64,000 bases of DNA from Malus domestica (Eukaryota; Streptophyta; Magnoliopsida; Rosales; Rosaceae): positions 9,134,001-9,198,000 of the forward strand of contig NC_091668.1 of the NCBI RefSeq assembly GCF_042453785.1. The letters are read 5' to 3'. The translations under genes were made by a program, and so were the position numbers. Positions 10,682-21,081 of this stretch are shown here, one piece after another. Within the stretch, counting starts at the first letter, position 1; each line of letters begins with the position of its first letter. The notes under the pieces are model-generated. The model saw only the letters and a program-made list of their open reading frames with translations. It was not told the DNA's origin and ran no database searches.

Positions 10682-10939
10682 TTGCTTCGGTGAGAGTTGA
10701 TTATCTCCCCATTCCCCTCCTGTGATTTGCTGTTTTTGGAGACTTGGCTTGCATCAGCCGGAATTCACGTTGAATTCCTTCTTTTGTTTGACCGTTACAA
10801 TTTAATTTCGACTCATGCTCTGGATATGGATTGTCGTTGTGAATGATAGTCTTTTAATTTTACAATCATTATCCCCAAAGTTTATTTTCTTCCTTCTTAT
10901 ACTTGAAAACATATGTAATTGGTGTCGTTATCTCCGGAA

Positions 10940-11199
10940 TGATAAACCATAACTTAGTTGTTTGCTGTGACTCTTCCACTACAGATGCTGCTGATAAGAG
11001 TTGGAGATATACTCTTGTATTATCTCTTATATTTCAGGATTGATATAGACTAGTTAGTTGTAATCAGTTTGACTTGTAACTCTTTGATGTAATTCATTCC
11101 TATAAATACAAACACACAACCTCTCTCAGATTTTAACTGAGTTGAGCATCAACAACTGTTTAAGCCTTTATAATCGTATGTGTGATTATTTCTCCTTTA
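10940..11199 (+). repeat. 5' LTR of the copia element
   Basis: It runs from TGATAAACCATAACTTAG to TTTCTCCTTTA, so it ends TG...TA rather than the usual TG...CA. A TATA-like box (CCTATAAATACAAAC) lies near 11100, suitable for driving element transcription. It matches the 3' LTR almost base for base. Confidence 0.93.
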
Positions 11200-11213
11200 T
11201 GGTATCACAGAGC
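11200..11213 (+). other. Primer-binding site of the copia element
   Basis: TGGTATCACAGAGC directly abuts the 5' LTR. It resembles the initiator-methionine tRNA complement (TGGTATCAGAGC) used by plant copia elements, with a two-base insertion. Confidence 0.75.
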
Positions 11214-11258
11214 TAAGAAAGTCTCACGACAACCCTAGAATTTTTTTCCTTCTTCGCC

Positions 11259-14200
11259 ATGGCCTCTTCTGCGTCTTCCCCCTCTGACTCCTCTTCTGCC
11301 CTAACCCCTTCCGCTATCCCTAATGTCTCCAATTTTTTTACGATCAAGCTTGATCGTACCAACTATCCTCTTTGGCATGCGCAAATGCTACCCCTGCTTC
11401 GTAGCAGGAACCTCGTCTCCTTCGTTGATGGCACTAGTCAGTGCCCTTCGGCTTTTCTCAAAGATACTGACGGCAATCTCACCAATATTGTCAACCCCGC
11501 TTTCGAACTCTGGATGCAGCAGGATGCCATGGTTATATCATGGATCAACAATTCCGTTCACCCCACTGTTTTGGCCACTCTTATTGGCAAAACTAGTTCT
11601 CACTCCGCTTGGACTTCTCTCCGTGAGCGTTATGCTTCCACATCAACTGGTCGTCTTTTGCAACTCCGGAGTGATCTGATGAACACACATCGTGGTGATT
11701 CATCTATTGCTGATTTTTTGGATCGTGTGAACTCTCTTGCTGACACTCTATCTCTCTCGGGGTCTCCTGTTTCTGACTCGGACTTGGTAGCCATTGTTCT
11801 CAACAACGTTGGTCCTGCGTTTGAAAGCACCGTCTCGTCTGCTCAAGCTCGAGAGGATGCCATCTCCTATGGTGCTTTGGAGGCCTTGCTTCTCGGTGCC
11901 GAACGTCGTCAAAAGATGAGTCAGGTGGTCCACCTTGATGCTGCCCCTACTGCTCTCGTTGCTGGCCGTGGAGGGCGCGGTTTTCAGGTCGGTCGTGGTC
12001 GTGGTTTTCATGCTGCTGCGGGTCGTGGCGGCCGTGGTCCTGTTCAAGGTGGTCATGGCGTGATTCGACAACCAGGAGCTCGTGCTCCTCATGATGGTGT
12101 TCTTGGTGTTGGCCCTCAACAAGGTCATGGCTTTAATCCCAATGGTCGTGTTCAGTGTCAAATCTGCCACAAACCTGGTCACTCTACTATCAATTGCTAT
12201 AATCGTATGAACATGGCATACGAAGGTCGCGTTCCTGCGCCCAAGCTTCAAGCCTTTGCTGCCGCTGCTCATGCTCCTGACCATCTCCCCGTGGCTCCCC
12301 CTCAAGTTCAAAATTGGCTTTTTGATTCTGGAGCTAATGCTCATATTACGAATGATCTCACACAAGTGGCTGATCCCCGAGAGTACAATGGAAATCACCA
12401 TGTGAATGGTGTAGTTGGAGGCACAGGTTTGCATATCTCTAAAGTTGGTCACTCACATATTCGCACTCCCTCCCATACCTTTAATCTTTCCAACACCTTA
12501 TATTGTCCCAATGCTTCTACCAATATTATTTCTATCAATCGTTTTACTATGGATAACCACTGCTCCCTAACCTTATATCCCCATTCTTATCGTGTTCAGA
12601 CAGGGAGGATCCTTTTGCAAGGCCGGAGTAAGAACGACTTCTATCCTTTTTCCAGTCTTTCATCAAACAATAAACATGGCGTTTTTGCATTTTATGGTGG
12701 TCGCGTCTCTGATGCAGTGTGGCACTCTAGATTAGGGCATCATTCTTCTTCTATTTTAAAGTTTTTAGTTGCTAGAAATAAATTGCCAATTCATGGCCAT
12801 GTGACTTCTGCTCTATGTCATTCTTGTCCTCTAGGCAAAAGTCACAAGCTTCCCTTCCCGCTTTCCAGTTCAAATTCCCAATTTCCTTTAGATTTAATTC
12901 ATTCGGATGTATGGACTTCCCCGTCTTACTCGATTGATGGATTTAAATATTATTCGCGCTACTCTTGGATATATCCTTTAAAACTAAAATCCGACGTGTT
13001 TAATACTTTTGTCACTTTTAAGAAACTCGTTGAAAATATGTTTAGTAGACAAATCAAATCTTTGCAAACGGATGGTGGTGGTGAATATATGAATCATGTC
13101 TTTAAAACCTATTTATCCTCTCATGGCATTCATCATCGTTTTACATGTCCTCGTCACCCTGAACAAAATGGCCTTGCCGAACGTAAACATCGACATATGG
13201 TTGAAATTGGCCTTACTCTTCTTGCTCATGCATCCATCCCTGTCACATTTTGGGTAGAAGCCTTTCACACTGCCAATTATTTGATTAATCGCTTGCCCAC
13301 CAAAGTTTTACATAATGCATCTCCCTTTCAAAAATTATTCTCCACTCCTCATAACTATGAATTCTTAAAGGTTTTTGGTTGTGCATGCTTCCCATATCTT
13401 CGCCCATATACTCACCAAACTTCAATTTCGGTCTAAAAAGTGTATTTTTCTTGGATATTCTTTAAATCAGCTGGGCTATCGTTGTTTTGATCCATCCACA
13501 GGCAAAATTTTTATGTCTCGCCATGTTATTTTTGATGAAAAATGCTTTCCCTATAAGGATATGGTCGTTCCTCCGGTTCTGCATGCTCCATCCCCTGACA
13601 TGATCAACATTGACCACATCCTGCCACCTACAGTCTCAAATCCCACCACCTCTCACCATCTCAATCCTATTCCCTTGCCAACTCCTTCTCTCCTGCCACC
13701 TACAAACCCACTCGCCCACATTACCCACCGTGTCCACCCTATACCCTTGCCACCTAATCCTACCCCACCTCTACCTTTATCTACTCCTACTCCACCGCTT
13801 GCCAACCCTACTATCCCTATCATATCATCCACTATTCCTTCAGACTCCACTATTTCCCATACCTCTAACCCTTCCCCATCCTTACCTTCCCCTGCGAATA
13901 TTGGGACCACGAGCACTGTGCCACTGACACCTCCTCTACCTTCTCACTCCATGCTTACCCGAGCCAAAGATGGCATTCGTAAACCTAATCCCCGCTATGC
14001 TTTACTTGCTGTCACTAATACTTTGGTTGAACCTTCTAGTTTTACACAGGCTAACAAATGTCCTCGGTGGCGTCAGGCCACGGCTGAGGAGTTCACCGTT
14101 CTCCAATGCACTGACACTTGGACTCTTGTGCCGCTTCAACCACATCTTAATGTTCTTCCAAATAAATGGGTTTACAAAATCAAACGCAAATCCGATGGCT

Positions 14201-15579
14201 CCATCGAACGCTTTAAAGCCCGCCTTGTTGCTAATGGCTTTCATCAGCAGGAAGGCCTTGACTACGCCGAAACGTTTAGTCCTGTGGTTACTCACGCCAC
14301 CATCCGCTTAATTCTTTCTGTTGCACTGCACTACAATTGGTCTATCCGACAGTTGGACGTTCAGAACGCCTTCTTACATGGTTCCCTCTCTGAAGATGTT
14401 TATATGCGACAACCCCAGGGCTTTGTTGATCCTCAGTTTCCCACTCATGTCTGCAAATTGCAACGTTCGCTTTACGGACTCAAACAAGCCCCCAGGGCGT
14501 GGTTTCAGTGCTTCTCCAATCATCTAGAGGCACTCGGGTTCGTTGCTTCCCAAGCTGACTCATCCTTATTTACTTACTTTGATGGCACCACCATTATTTA
14601 TCTCTTGATTTACGTTGATGACATTTTGGTCACTGGAAATAGTAGTTCGCAGATTGCCCAACTCATTGCTCAGCTCGGCTCCCTTTTCTCTATGAAAGAT
14701 CTTGGGCCCCTACATTATTTTCTAGGAATGGAGGTTACTCGTACCACATCTGGATTTCATTTGTCCCAGGCTAAATATATCAGGGACCTTCTTCAACGAA
14801 CACACATGGCCGACTGCAAGCCCATCCAAACGCCATCATCTTCTGGTCGTCGTTTGCTTCTTCACGAAGGAGATCCTCTTTCTGATGCTATTGAATACTG
14901 TAGTGTCGTGGGTGCCCTTCAGTATTTGCTCTTTACTCGTCCCGACATTGCCTTCTCTGCCAATCAGGTATGTCAGTTCATGCACTCTCCCACAACGGTA
15001 CACTGGGCTGCTGTCAAACGCATTTTGCGTTATCTTAAGGGCACTCATGATCATGGCTTGCTCTATCGTCCAAGTTCCCTATCTATCACAGCTTATGCGG
15101 ATGCGGACTATGCCGGTGATCCTAATGATCGTCGTTCCACAGGCGGTTATTGTATTTTTCTTGGATCTAATTTAATTTCTTGGAGCTCCAAGAAACAACG
15201 TGGTGTTTCTCGCTCAAGCACTGAAGCTGAGTATCGTCAACTCGCTTATACTGCCGCTACTTTGTCTTGGTTTCGCAATTTATTTCATGATCTTCATCTT
15301 TATCTTACACCCCCTCAGTTATGGTGTGATAATATAATTGCTCTTGCCATTGCTTCGAACCCTGTATATCAAGCACGCATGCGTCATGTTGAAGTTGATT
15401 ACCATTATGTTTGTGAGAAGGTTACTCGGAAGGAAATTATTGTGGGATATGTTGCATCTCCGGATCAGGTAGCAGATTTTCTGACCAAAGGCTTGTCTTC
15501 CACTCGGTTTCAATTTCTAATTTCCAAGCTTCCCGTTCTTGGTCGACCGCTTAGCTTGCGGGGGCGTGATAAACCATAA
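11259..15579 (+). pseudogene. Copia gag-pol polyprotein, frameshifted
   Basis: ATG at 11259 opens gag, with a Gly/Arg-rich stretch and a zinc knuckle CQICHKPGHSTINC. Then come the protease motif WLFDSGANAHIT, the integrase HHCC region and the three integrase acidic motifs (HSDVW, QTDGGGEY, EQNGLAERKHRH). The frame stops at 13436. The rest lies in another frame overlapping from 13375: reverse transcriptase YVDDILVTG (about 14610) and RNase H with YADADYAGD and SSTEAEYR. The shift falls near 13413, between the integrase C-terminal part and the GYS motif. An in-frame gap of about eight residues lies just after DGFKYY in the integrase core (near 12955). It may still serve as substrate for enzymes from intact relatives. 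Confidence 0.92.
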
Positions 15580-15826
15580 CTTAGTTGTTTGCTGTGACTC
15601 TTCCACTACAGATGCTGCTGATAAGAGTTGGAGATATACTCTTGTATTATCTCTTATATTTCGGGATTGATATAGACTAGTTAGTTGTAATCAGTTTGAC
15701 TTGTAACTCTTTGATGTAATTCATTCCTATAAATACAAACACACAACCTCTCTCAGATTTTAACTGAGTTGAGCATCAACAACTGTTTAAGCCTTTATAA
15801 TCTTATGTGTGATTATTTCTCCTTTA
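15567..15826 (+). repeat. 3' LTR of the copia element
   Basis: A 260-bp copy of the 5' LTR, followed by the CGGAA target duplication. Seen differences from the 5' LTR are TTTCGGGA for TTTCAGGA near 15661 and TCTTATG for TCGTATG near 15802. Confidence 0.93.
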
Positions 15827-15831
15827 CGGAA

Positions 15832-17879
15832 TGCCTACGTGAAACGGGTGTTTGTACTATGTAGTTTGGTTTACCAGACCATGAGTTGGGCGAGCTTGTC
15901 TAAAGATATTCACCACTTTCGAGTTTTGAGTGGTGAATTTTATCATGAGTAATGCTAGGGACACTAAATTATAGACAAAATTTGGGCGAGCTTGTCCGGA
16001 ATTAACCGAGCCATTTGTCAAATTCACTTTGAATTTTATCATTGTTACAAGGGAAACACTTCAACGTTTAAAATTCCCAGATGCCTTATTCACTACTTTT
16101 GAAGTTGTCTAACTTTGATATTTTGCCATTCAGTATTACGGTCTGATGGTATTCCTCTTCGCTTGGGAGTGAGAGGTATTGGGTTCAAATCTCGTGGATG
16201 GCGAATTCGGTACTAAATTAGGTTACCCATTTTGTGCGGCTTAGCCGAACTTTTCCTTTCAAATCATCACACACAAATTCCAAGTTAATGGGTCTTTTGA
16301 CCTATTAATTATCCAAACCCAAATGGTATCAAGCCTACAACTCCCAACTCCAAATTCCAAATTTTCTAATGGTACGAAAGCCGTGAGGGTTCTTCAATGC
16401 GTCAATCACCCACTCGATCAAGTTCTTGAATTCGAAATCGTACAAAGGGCCCAAATCCTTTCAAATTAATCCGTCATTCACATATTAAGCCAAAAATGAC
16501 ACAAGCCGCATCAAGTCTCATATGGCACGAAGTCGCGTCAAGTCTCAATCGGCACGAAACCGTGTTAAGTCTCAAACGGCATAGAGTTGTCCCACATTTC
16601 TCAAGTAACACAAAATCATTCTAAAATGGCAAAAAGCCAATCCGAAATCCAAATGGTACAAAACCCATCAAAATCAAATCACGCTAGAACTACGCCGGTT
16701 TGATTCCGTCAAAGATACATAAGTAATCTAGAAATTCAATCTAGACGCAACCCCACAAATCCAAAAGTACCAAATTTTAGTGAGGTCATTCACTTGCTAG
16801 AAGCCCCAAAAATTCAAAACATTAACGAACTAGGTCTTTTGATTTCATCAAGGATACGTAGGCAGTCTAGTACTACGTCGTTTGATATCGAGATAATTTT
16901 TCGAGTGTTGTCAATGCAATTTCCGGGTTTCGCCAGATGGTAGCGGTGGCGCTGGATGAGGACACGCACTCGAGTGGCCTAACCTCCCACAACGGTAGCA
17001 GAAAATTCTCAATCCTTCATACTTGAATCGAATCACATAGGAACCCCTAGCTGGGCATGGTACTGAACGACATGTAATTAAGGGCCGTAATGCGTCAAAA
17101 TCCACCCTTAATCTCAGGAAACCTCGAAATCCAACCTCTGCTGGATCTTCAACTTCAAGAACTGCCCCAATTTTTGCCCCCAGACTCGGTTCGGTAAGCA
17201 GAGATTAAATTTGACGACAAATAAATGTTTACATCGATCTTCCCGCAAGAAGCATACCACATCCATGACTACCTCCAATTCGATACCACAAAGTAATTAA
17301 GCCACTCCGTTGCATCGACAAAAGCATATGGAATTAGGAGTGCATTGCATGTCACGTTGGAATTATGAAGAGATTACAAACCATGTATGAAAAAGCAATG
17401 AAAACAACAAATAAGACATAAGAAAGGGTTTCACAATATCCAGAGCTTTGAGCAAGCAATTGTTGAGCATGTTCATTTTTGAACCGGACCACTGCAAGTC
17501 GAGCCTTTCTTTAACGCACCAATGTCCACCTCAACACCACAATAAAGTTCCAAGAGAAGGCGGCAAGACAAACCGATGGGACTGTTACACCCATCAAATA
17601 GGGTTGTCTAGCATAAAAACAATAAAAATAAATAAACATGAAGAGGTTTTCATTCAAAATATTGGCTTGATTTCTCTATTTAATCGCAATACAGGGCTAG
17701 CCAATCACGCAGAAGTTGATTTTATTCATAGGAACTGACGTAACAAGTGCTCTAGTTATATCATTCGGTTTCCGATTCCAGAAAACTGATGGAGATCATG
17801 TAAAAGCTATAAGCTACGTGCAAGACGAAACTTGTATATGGTACTAGAAGAAGAAGAAGACTGAGAGAAGTATAAATAC
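15832..17879. repeat. Unit C middle: transposon debris parallel to unit B
   Basis: Continues the target site (ATGCCTACGTGAAACGGG) and then matches 6963-9018. It contains the SINE-like stretch with a B-box-like GGGTTCAAATCTC near 16180, the short repeats and the zinc-knuckle relic (16920-17190, minus strand, same CYRCGRLGHSSAC motif). No host gene is seen. Confidence 0.6.
16920..17190 (-). pseudogene. LINE-type zinc-knuckle ORF fragment (unit C)
   Basis: Duplicate of the relic at 8027-8296, with the same CX2CX4HX4C knuckle (FCYRCGRLGHSSAC) and the preceding DFDALRPLITCRSVPC. A handful of substitutions separate the two copies. Confidence 0.6.
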
Positions 17880-18665
17880 CTCAATCGCAGACATAAGCAA
17901 TTTTTTGCAGCTACAAAACTCAAATCCCTCACAAGGCAAGGATCCGGAAGGAGTCCCGTATTTATCATACTCGGAATATAAATTACTCTGAAACGCAGCT
18001 CCTTCAACTTCTGAAGGACGAACAACCCTAACAGGGCCGCCGTTCGAATATCTCACCACCACCTCATCAGGGGCACTAGGACCTAACAGAATTAATTTAG
18101 ATATTATCATTACATAATAGTTTTGTAATTATACAGAGAGAACTGATGATAGACCACGAAATGAAATGATACCGGCAATTAATTACGAGATAAACCTAAT
18201 TAACGTGACGGGGAAGTGCGGATCATGAAGATTAATACTATCAAAGTGTTGAAGCCCCACCCACCCACCAGCATGCAACGGAATTGAAAACAACTAAATT
18301 CGTACGTACTCTTTAAACTTGTGCCAGAGGAACAGGAACGGGAACGGAAGCGGGAGGATCTGAATCCTGCAGATTAAACATGAAATTATTTTATCAGGTT
18401 AGGTTAGGGTTTTGGGAAAACCCCCAAAATTATGCAAATGAATAATTAACTACCAAGCCAAACCAGACCATAGTTTTATATACGGATCCCAAAAAAGAAG
18501 GGAAAACCAACGTGGCTATTAAAGGAAGATCGACCAAAACCTTGCGAGCCACAGATAAGATGGAGAAATAAGCTGGGATCAACAACATAAACATAAACAG
18601 ATCGAATTCTGTGTTTTCTCACCTCCGGAGCGGGAACCAGAACGGCCGCCGCCGCCACGAGCCAT
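17880..18665 (-). CDS. Unidentified gene, three exons seen, 3' end open (copy C)
   Basis: Copy of the gene at 9019-9802. Exon 1 starts at 18665 with MARGGGGRSGSRSGG, one glycine fewer than copy B. Exon 2 has two extra codons in the Arg/Ser stretch (RSRSCSSGT). Exon 3 again carries SAPDEVVVRYSNGGPVRVVR and CEGFEFCSCKKLL. All indels between the copies are multiples of three and all splice dinucleotides are kept. This is what purifying constraint would give, although recent duplication alone could also explain it. The product is not recognised and no downstream exon was found. Confidence 0.5.
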
Positions 18666-19008
18666 TTTGCTCACTGACGAGGACACAACCCAACCGTCGG
18701 AGGGCCTTTGCCGGCTCTAGGGTTTTAGCTTTTCATATCTTATTTCACTTTCAGTCTCCTCAGGGTGGAGAAATTATTATGACATGTGATTCTCAATTTT
18801 TTATTTTTTTAACCTGTGATTCTGAATTGTGAGGCTTAAATATTAAAATGATCTCGGTGTTATAGTCATATGACCAACTTAGTTCTCGTATTTTTGAATT
18901 GGCTAATTTAATTCTTGTATTTGTCTATGTTAGCTAATTAAGAACATTTCATTCAATCTCTTTTAAAAATTTTATAAGAAAAATTATACTAAATATAATT
19001 ACGTTTTC

Positions 19009-19626
19009 TCTTTAACAAAAAATAAAAATCAATAAGAAATAACACATATAAGAGATAAAACTTCCAATCTGAAAAATGATTAAGGTTGTGACATAGAAAA
19101 AAGAGGGGGTAGTGTTAGGGAGGAGGTTGGGGAGTTGGGAGGAGAAAATTTTTTCTTTTTCTTTTAATATAATTTAATTTTTAAATATTTTAAATTGAAT
19201 AAATAATTTAATAAATAAGTTTATAATAATTTATAATTTTTTTTACAGAAATTAGATGGAAATATTCTTAATTGGCTAACGGAGATAAACACAATGATCA
19301 AATTGGTTAAATTGAAAACACAGTGACTAAATTGACTCAATGACTAAAACATATGGACCATTTTAACATTTAAGCCTAATTGTGATTATTAAATAAGGCT
19401 TGTTAGCAGTCCACGTATTGTTGAATACAACTCACGCACCCCACATTTGGCTTTTCAATCAAAGTTTATCTTAATGCATCGACATTTGTTTTTTCAATTA
19501 AAGTTTATCTTAATAACTGCATTCGAATTGATGAGTAATTCGAACGCCTCTTTCGTTCGATCGAGCTTATTTAATTTAATTTAGTTTTTTTTCGATTCTG
19601 TTTCGGTGTTTGTGTTCTGAATTTCT
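19009..19626. other. AT-rich intergenic, no gene seen
   Basis: AT-rich non-coding sequence between the end of unit C and the CABIN1-like exons. Nothing definable was found. Confidence 0.6.
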
Positions 19627-20336
19627 ATGCTTTTTCAGTTCTCGATTGCAGCTATCAATCATACGGAGTCCAAAGGCAATTGGGAGCCTCCCACGAAAGA
19701 AGCTCAGGCATGCCTCCTTCTCTCTCTCTCTACGTTTTCTTTCACAGTTCAGCTATTTTTTTGTTGGATTAGGTCAATGAGTTGGGATTTTATGGGATTG
19801 TATTATTGTGGGTAAATTTCGAGCATTGTTAGCAGAAGTCAACTTGATGAGAACAGAGGAGAGAAATTTGACTTCTGTGTAGCATTATATATTTGGGAAG
19901 CTTATTGTACTTCTTATCATTGTTTCAACAAATGAGTGAGCCGGAAAATGTGAATTGAATGCGGGTTTTTTGTATGGTAGCCCGATTCAGAAGCGTTTGG
20001 ATTTTCTCAGCCGAAGATGTTTCCTTTTCCGATCAGTAATTAGATAGAGTTCATACTGTTTAGTTTGGTCTTGGTAGGAATTCCGTCTTTCACAAACATA
20101 TCATGAAGGGCTTCACAATCACAAGTTGCAAGTCAAAGAATACAGAAAGGCCGCTGAGCTGTTAGAATCCGTCCTAGAAGATCCTCTTATAGAGAACGCG
20201 CAGGTGAGCGTAAGATCTTCAACGAACATTTTTCGATGGCAGTCTTCCTTTTTGTCTCTGAATAGGTAGTTATTGTTGTTTCTATTGCCATGCAGGTGGA
20301 CGGCAGTGTCAGCGATTGCCATCTATTGCAACTCAG
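19627..20336 (+). pseudogene. CABIN1-like (HIR complex TPR protein), first three exons only
   Basis: Three exons read as the N-terminus of the plant calcineurin-binding protein CABIN1-like family, a large TPR protein of the HIR histone H3.3 chaperone complex. Exon 1 from 19627 contains FSIAAINHTESKGNWEPP and ends KEAQ. Exon 2 is 20078-20203, phase 0, 42 codons: EFRLSQTYHEGL through ELLESVLEDPLIENAQ. Exon 3 is 20296-20336, VDGSVSDCHLLQLR. The family protein runs to about 2000 residues, but nothing recognisable follows 20336. The exon 1 donor reads CAG/GCATGC, a GC donor. This is either a truncated copy or a gene cut by rearrangement. Decayed exons at 3.8-5.6 kb might be other pieces of it (speculative). 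Confidence 0.75.
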
Positions 20337-21081
20337 GTTTGGATTTCGGCACCACCCCATAATTTGTGCAATTCTCGGACTCGGTGTACAATTTTCTAAT
20401 CCACATAGGAGGAATCAGTCTCTAGTAGAATTTTAGTTTTATAACTTTTCTCTCACTAATATTTTTGTGAGATAATAGTCAAAACATATATATTTAAAGA
20501 AAGGCTAAGCAGACTCGCCTAAAGTAAGTCTGCAAGGACTCTCTAATAAGGAGTCCGAGCGTAAATATTTATGTCTAATATCGTAATCCTCTAATAAAGA
20601 GTCGTAGGGTATATATTTATAATGGTTGATTAAAAAGTTAAACTATTAGCTTTTCAAAATAGAAAATACATCAAACAAATACAATATTTTACTAAATTTA
20701 ACGACTAAATGTGCATTAGAAAATTAAAAGAATAACATGAAATACAATGTGCAGTGCGAGAAGACATTATCCAAAAAAAGGCATCGAATCCAACATACAT
20801 ATCCAAATCTAGAATTTATATATTTATTGGGTAAAAGCAACAATCACATGCGTGGGGAGGGAGACAGAGACAAGAAAGTAAAGCAGCCCATAGATTAAAC
20901 GAAAAAAACGTGGCAGAATCGCAGGCGCTCTCGCCTCGTCATTTGAGGATCCTCACTCTACTCACACCGCTACATGCTTTCTCTCTCCTCTCTATATCTC
21001 TCTCTCTAAATCTGGAGTAATTGAAGTTGCAGAAGATTGACCAAAAAAAAAAAAAAAAGAAGTTGCAGAAGAAGAGAAGAA
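20337..21081. other. Intergenic; ENOD93 promoter region at right end
   Basis: Up to about 20740 the sequence is AT-rich, with a repeated AATAAGGAGTC/AATAAAGAGTC motif. Around 20980-21010 a CT-rich stretch (CTCTCTCCTCTCTATATCTC) precedes the ENOD93-like start, a common 5' leader feature in plants. An A15 run lies at 21043-21057. Confidence 0.45.

Larger units (their letters stand above)
10940..15826 (+). mobile_element. Ty1-copia LTR retrotransposon, nearly complete
   Basis: The element is 4887 bp, with two 260-bp LTRs and exact 5-bp target duplications CGGAA at 10935-10939 and 15827-15831. A primer-binding site follows the 5' LTR, and a G-rich tract (GCGGGGGCG) precedes the 3' LTR. The order protease, integrase, reverse transcriptase, RNase H marks the copia group. 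The LTRs differ at about two positions by eye, which suggests recent insertion. Unit A (near 1365) shows the empty target. The coding region carries a frameshift and a small deletion, so the element is probably not autonomous now. Confidence 0.95.
10165..19008. repeat. Tandem segmental duplication, unit C
   Basis: This is the second tandem unit, parallel to 5603-10164. It carries the profilin last exon, the SINE-like and LINE-like debris and the unidentified minus-strand gene, but has no hAT element. It is enlarged by the copia element at 10940-15826. Homology to B ends near 19000, where B meets its own junction at 10164. Confidence 0.8.

Noticed and set aside
11748-12452. 234-codon open frame on the minus strand
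   Set aside because: It lies opposite the copia gag/protease region and has a composition set by the coding strand (Thr/Ser/Arg-rich); it is a shadow, not a gene.
13375-13436. Programmed frameshift between the two copia frames
   Set aside because: Plant copia elements normally use one continuous frame, no slippery site is evident, and the shift lies within the integrase region rather than between gag and pol. A mutation is more likely.
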